A stretch of DNA of 64,000 nucleotides from Pseudomonadota bacterium (GTDB taxonomy: Bacteria > Pseudomonadota > Gammaproteobacteria > Burkholderiales > Burkholderiaceae_B). A program made the position numbers and the translations under genes. Each line of letters starts with the position of its first letter. Within the stretch, counting starts at the first letter, position 1. The stretch covers positions 14,373 to 78,372 of the forward strand of contig JAEXRL010000022.1 of the NCBI GenBank assembly GCA_023440825.1. The letters run 5' to 3'. Of the stretch, positions 60,854 to 64,000 are shown piece by piece. Below the pieces are notes generated by a model. That model saw nothing but the letters and a program-made list of their open reading frames with translations. It was not told the DNA's origin and did no database searches.

Positions 60854-62548
60854 ATGATGTTGACCGATCCCTCTCAAAAATATCGTCCTTTTGTCGCGTT
60901 TGAACGTGATTTTTCCGAACGTACCTGGCCGTCCAAGCGCATAGAAAAAGCGCCTATCTGGATGAGTACCGACTTGCGTGACGGCAACCAGGCCTTGATT
61001 GAACCCATGAGCGTAGCTCGCAAATTACGCTTTTTTGAACAGCTAGTAAAAATCGGGTTCAAGGAAATCGAAGTCGGTTTCCCCTCTGCTTCTCAAACCG
61101 ACTTCGATTTTGTCCGTAAGCTTATTGACGAAAATCGTATTCCCGACGATGTCACCATTATTGTGCTGACTCAGTCTCGCCAGGATTTGATTGAGCGTAC
61201 CGTGGAGGCCGCCGCTGGCGCCAAAACGGCCATTATTCACCTGTATAACGCATGTGCTCCGGCATTTCGCAAAATTGTCTTTAATATGAGTAAAGACGAG
61301 ATTAAAGAAATCGCTCTGGCTGGCACTCGCTTGGTCAAGGCGCAAGTCGCTAAATACCCGCAAACCGCTTGGCGCTACCAGTACTCGCCCGAGGTGTTTA
61401 GCACCACGGAGCCGGAGTTCGCACTGGAGGTATGTGACGCCGTCGTGGCCACCTGGGAGCCAAGCAGCGAAAATCCGATTATCCTGAACCTGCCCGCCAC
61501 CGTAGAGGCCACCACGCCCAATATGTACGCGGATCAGATCGAGTGGATGCACAACAATCTGCAGCAACGCGACAAAATCATCCTCAGCGTACACCCACAT
61601 AACGACCGCGGTACTGCCGTTGCCGCTGCCGAACTGGCTGTCATGGCTGGGGCGGATCGCATAGAAGGGTGCTTGTTTGGCAGCGGTGAGCGTACCGGTA
61701 ACGTATGTTTAGTCACACTGGCCTTAAACCTGTATACCCAAGGCGTAAACCCGGGGCTGGACTTCTCGGATATTGATGAAGTGCGTCGTTGTGCCGAGTA
61801 CTGCAATCAGTTGCCTGTGCACCCACGCCACCCCTATGCTGGCGATCTGGTCTTTACGGCGTTTTCAGGCTCTCACCAAGACGCGATTAAAAAAGGCTTT
61901 GCCCAGCAAGAGGCCAATACACTTTGGGAAGTACCTTACTTGCCTATAGATCCGGCCGATCTGGGGCGTAGCTACGATGCGGTGATTCGCGTTAATAGCC
62001 AGTCTGGTAAAGGAGGCGTCTCATACCTGCTTGAGCAGGAGCATGGCTTGGCCTTGCCACGTCGCTTACAAATTGAATTTAGCCGTGCTATTCAGCGCGT
62101 CACCGACAGCTCTGGCAAAGAGGTGACCCCTGAAAATGTGTATGACATTTTCAACAGCGAGTATCTGGAGGTCGATCAGCACTGGAAGCTGATTAACCAC
62201 CGCATAACCAGCCAGCCACATGAGCAAAACGACCAGCAATTTAATATTGAACTGGAAATGGAAAAAGACGGCGAAGTCGTCCAGTTGCAAGGGCAGGGCG
62301 AAGGAGCAATCTCGGCATTCGTAGATGCTCTGGATCAGCGCATCACCATCATGGACTACAACGAGCATGCCATTGGCTCCGGCGCACAAACACGAGCAGC
62401 ATCCTATGTAGAAATGCGTATCGGTGAGGCCCCCACAGGCTTTGGTGTAGGTATACACCGCGACATCGTCACGTCCTCCTTCCTGGCTATCTTGAGCGCC
62501 TTGAATCGCCACGAAGCCAGCAAGAAACAAGAGGCCGCAACCGCTTAA
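60854..62548 (+). CDS. leuA: 2-isopropylmalate synthase
   Basis: 564 residues; two ATGs stand in tandem and AGGTG lies before the first. First step of leucine synthesis: acetyl-CoA plus 2-oxoisovalerate gives 2-isopropylmalate. The HMGL-like TIM barrel is clear: MSTDLRDGNQALIEPMS, then SVHPHNDRGTAVAAAELAVMAGADRIEGCLFGSGERTGNV. A C-terminal LeuA allosteric domain follows (EKDGEVVQLQGQGEGAISAFVDALDQRITIMDYNEHAIGSGAQTRAASYVEMRI), which should give leucine feedback. Long form of the enzyme, as in actinobacteria and many betaproteobacteria. It stands alone, with a terminator after it. Confidence 0.95.
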   Translation: MMLTDPSQKYRPFVAFERDFSERTWPSKRIEKAPIWMSTDLRDGNQALIEPMSVARKLRFFEQLVKIGFKEIEVGFPSASQTDFDFVRKLIDENRIPDDVTIIVLTQSRQDLIERTVEAAAGAKTAIIHLYNACAPAFRKIVFNMSKDEIKEIALAGTRLVKAQVAKYPQTAWRYQYSPEVFSTTEPEFALEVCDAVVATWEPSSENPIILNLPATVEATTPNMYADQIEWMHNNLQQRDKIILSVHPHNDRGTAVAAAELAVMAGADRIEGCLFGSGERTGNVCLVTLALNLYTQGVNPGLDFSDIDEVRRCAEYCNQLPVHPRHPYAGDLVFTAFSGSHQDAIKKGFAQQEANTLWEVPYLPIDPADLGRSYDAVIRVNSQSGKGGVSYLLEQEHGLALPRRLQIEFSRAIQRVTDSSGKEVTPENVYDIFNSEYLEVDQHWKLINHRITSQPHEQNDQQFNIELEMEKDGEVVQLQGQGEGAISAFVDALDQRITIMDYNEHAIGSGAQTRAASYVEMRIGEAPTGFGVGIHRDIVTSSFLAILSALNRHEASKKQEAATA

Positions 62549-62632
62549 GCCATTAACTCTCGCGGCGACTGGCGGTGATCCTGCCAACTCAGCCGCTCAC
62601 CCTAGCAGTCTCATGATCTGAGCTGACCTTAG

Positions 62633-62655
62633 CAGCCCCTGTATCACAGGGGCTG
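62633..62655 (+). terminator. Terminator of leuA
   Basis: CAGCCCCTG and CAGGGGCTG form a perfect 9-bp stem with loop TATCA, followed by ATTCTATT. The following gene converges 3 bases away, so it may serve both. Confidence 0.7.
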
Positions 62656-62658
62656 ATT

Positions 62659-63429
62659 CTATTGTGGGCCACATCCCTGTATCGCCTGCTGGCGCAAGGC
62701 AAGATCCTGTACATGCAAAGCAGCGCGCACACAGTCATCCGTGGGTAAAGCCCCTGCTGCGGCCATTGCCGGCTTGGCCAGCATACGCTCCACCGACTGC
62801 TCCCAGCGCTGCAAAGCAGTCACTCGTGCTAGGTGACGCTGCGTGTACTCCTCTTGGATTAAACCTTCTTTGTTAGGAGCCCGGGCCCAAAAATTCAAAC
62901 GTCCCTCGCCCTCTCCTTTTGCCTGCCCTATAGGGCGCAACTGAGCGTCATAAAAATACGTTTCCACCAACGCTACCGTCTCTTGCGCGCTGACCTCATA
63001 CCGGACGTTCACCACAGCCAAAAGATCCGGTGAGTCTTGCTGCCATTGCTCTAGCGATTCGTACATCTGCCAATTGGGAAAGTGCTTGTTAAAGCTGCGC
63101 CCCATCCAGCCAGGTATGAAGTCTGGATCCGAATACGCCACCGCAGCAGCACGTAAAGACGGGTCCATCATTGGATTGCCAAATCCTCCCCGCGCCTCGT
63201 TCTGATACTGCTGCAAATAGCGTAAATTATTTTTCGTATTTTGACTCAGCACCACACCTAAGGCCACATCCGACCCTGTGGGCAAAGCATGCCAGACCGA
63301 TGCCTGTGCAGACTCGGGAGGCAAGTCCACCTCTACATTCACCGTCGCGGGCGGCTCCGCCGTCGCACACCCAGTCAACATGATGGCTATACCCACCAGC
63401 ACACTACCCAGCCACGTTGTTTTACTCAT
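62659..63429 (-). CDS. Lipoprotein with DUF4136-like fold
   Basis: 256 residues from the ATG at 63429, which has GGGAGG before it. Lipobox LTGC near residue 20, then a short N-terminal part and a mostly beta middle (LLAVVNVRYEVSAQETVALVETYFYDAQLRPIGQAKGEGEGRLNFWAR). It resembles outer-membrane lipoproteins of the DUF4136/YajI kind, but the match is loose. It lies 14 bases downstream of the partial gene at the right edge, so the two are probably cotranscribed. Confidence 0.55.
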   Translation of the reverse strand: MSKTTWLGSVLVGIAIMLTGCATAEPPATVNVEVDLPPESAQASVWHALPTGSDVALGVVLSQNTKNNLRYLQQYQNEARGGFGNPMMDPSLRAAAVAYSDPDFIPGWMGRSFNKHFPNWQMYESLEQWQQDSPDLLAVVNVRYEVSAQETVALVETYFYDAQLRPIGQAKGEGEGRLNFWARAPNKEGLIQEEYTQRHLARVTALQRWEQSVERMLAKPAMAAAGALPTDDCVRAALHVQDLALRQQAIQGCGPQ

Positions 63430-63443
63430 AAGGCCTCCCTTAT

Positions 63444-64000
63444 TTAGCACATCTTGTCGTTAGGCCCAGGCCCCCCTTCACACCCATACCAGCCGGTATG
63501 GCAGGGGAAATAAGAGTAGCGTCTTTTACCCCCTGGGGAGTAGGAGTACCAACACTGGGACTTGCCCTGCGGCTGTATTTGTGACTGCTCCGCCTGCTGT
63601 TGAGCACTCATTTTCCCGAGCTCACTGATTGCGCTGCTAAGCCCTTGGGTCATGCTGTTAAAAAACTGATCCGAACCGCGCCCCTGAGCACTGGCGTTTT
63701 GAAACGCCACATCAGTGTGCGTGGAGTCAAACGTGGGATCACGCATCGCGTTCTGAAAATACGCTGTCTCTGGAGACAAGTCTGGCGGGTGTGCCTCACG
63801 CTTAGCCTGACCGCTTTTTGCACACACCCGACACGACTCAATCGACACCGTATTTTGCTCAATCGTGCTTGTGCCAAATAGGCTTTCGGTGCTGCTATTA
63901 CCGCTCTTTAACACCGTAATATGCGGTGTGTTATCGATGAAGAAAGTAATTTTGGAACACGTGGCATGAGAGCTACGCAGAATTAAGGTCGCCGCACTGT
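63444..64000 (-). CDS. Partial Cys-rich unknown protein, N-terminus outside the window
   Basis: The open frame runs to the window edge with no stop; at least 185 residues are visible, including SAATLILRSSHATCSKITFFIDNTPHITVLKSG before a GTG that would otherwise look like a start, so the gene is cut by the window. A Gln/Ser/Ala-rich middle is followed by a compact cysteine-containing end: CWYSYSPGGKRRYSYFPCHTGWYGCEGGPGPNDKMC. Spacing of the cysteines suggests a disulphide-bonded exported domain. Family not recognised. It precedes the lipoprotein gene on the same strand. Confidence 0.5.
   Translation of the reverse strand, partial: SAATLILRSSHATCSKITFFIDNTPHITVLKSGNSSTESLFGTSTIEQNTVSIESCRVCAKSGQAKREAHPPDLSPETAYFQNAMRDPTFDSTHTDVAFQNASAQGRGSDQFFNSMTQGLSSAISELGKMSAQQQAEQSQIQPQGKSQCWYSYSPGGKRRYSYFPCHTGWYGCEGGPGPNDKMC

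Noticed and set aside
61043..61600. 185-codon minus-strand frame inside leuA
   Set aside because: Antisense to the conserved catalytic barrel of LeuA; no supporting features.
1..64000. CRISPR arrays, tRNA and rRNA genes, insertion sequences, prophage genes
   Set aside because: No regularly spaced repeats, no tRNA-like cloverleaf, and no transposase, integrase or phage structural protein motifs were found in any frame examined.

Overview
The window looks like chromosomal DNA of a moderately GC-rich betaproteobacterium, most likely Burkholderiales and probably an Alcaligenaceae relative. This rests on the mix of a Bug-family (TctC-like) receptor, many LysR/IclR/GntR-regulated catabolic clusters, TRAP transporters, a DUF3482 GTPase/DUF2868 pair, and the rhlE, prfC, bfr/bfd, rpoN and leuA genes. 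The genus cannot be fixed by eye. I saw no rRNA, tRNA, CRISPR array, phage or insertion sequence. All family calls come from reading motifs and recalled family resemblance; no database search was run.

Layout, left half. 1-5.0 kb (minus): a class II aldolase-like enzyme followed by a complete TRAP transporter (dctQ, dctM, dctP), with a same-strand LysR gene upstream. 5.0-13.8 kb: a catR-like LysR gene diverges from a catechol (beta-ketoadipate, ortho) cluster: BenD-like dehydrogenase, KdgT-family permease, catB, catA, catC, then two dynamin-like GTPases. 13.8-16.8 kb: a YncE-like beta-propeller lipoprotein and an MHS-type MFS carrier. 16.9-19.7 kb: metNIQ-type methionine importer and a small ABM-domain protein. 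19.8-29.1 kb: LysR, DUF4286-like protein, second TRAP system, NHL beta-propeller and a 1217-residue HyuA-HyuB fusion (5-oxoprolinase type), closed by a strong intrinsic terminator. 29.3-32.0 kb: AraC regulator plus drug-efflux MFS in a locally AT-richer stretch. 32.0-35.9 kb (minus): GntR, Asp/Glu (hydantoin-type) racemase, NCS1 permease, RpiR.

Layout, right half. 36.3-38.5 kb: acyltransferase, HAD phosphatase and a small membrane protein. 38.5-42.0 kb (minus): an Mla/MCE lipid transporter. 42.0-48.2 kb: ThpR, ArgE-like deacylase, IclR, an orphan Bug receptor and a self-sufficient CYP116B-type P450. 48.2-53.2 kb (minus): LemA, two TPM-domain proteins, DUF2868 and DUF3482 GTPase. 53.6-64 kb is housekeeping: rhlE, prfC, bacterioferritin and its ferredoxin, rpoN, leuA with a leucine-rich leader, and two envelope-type unknowns, the last running off the window.

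Biologically this is a catabolic generalist region: several uptake systems each sit with a regulator and one to four enzymes. The most notable non-gene signals are (1) a leucine-codon-rich leader peptide with competing stem-loops before leuA; (2) a perfect ATAC-N7-GTAT operator plus a second imperfect copy between catR and the cat cluster; (3) a cluster of TTGTATACAA-like palindromes upstream of the GntR gene; (4) stem-loops at the kdgT-catB and catA-catC junctions; and (5) candidate LysR boxes before two other clusters. The most notable gene-level systems are the paired dynamin-like GTPases attached to catC and the LemA-TPM-TPM-DUF2868-DUF3482 membrane/GTPase operon.
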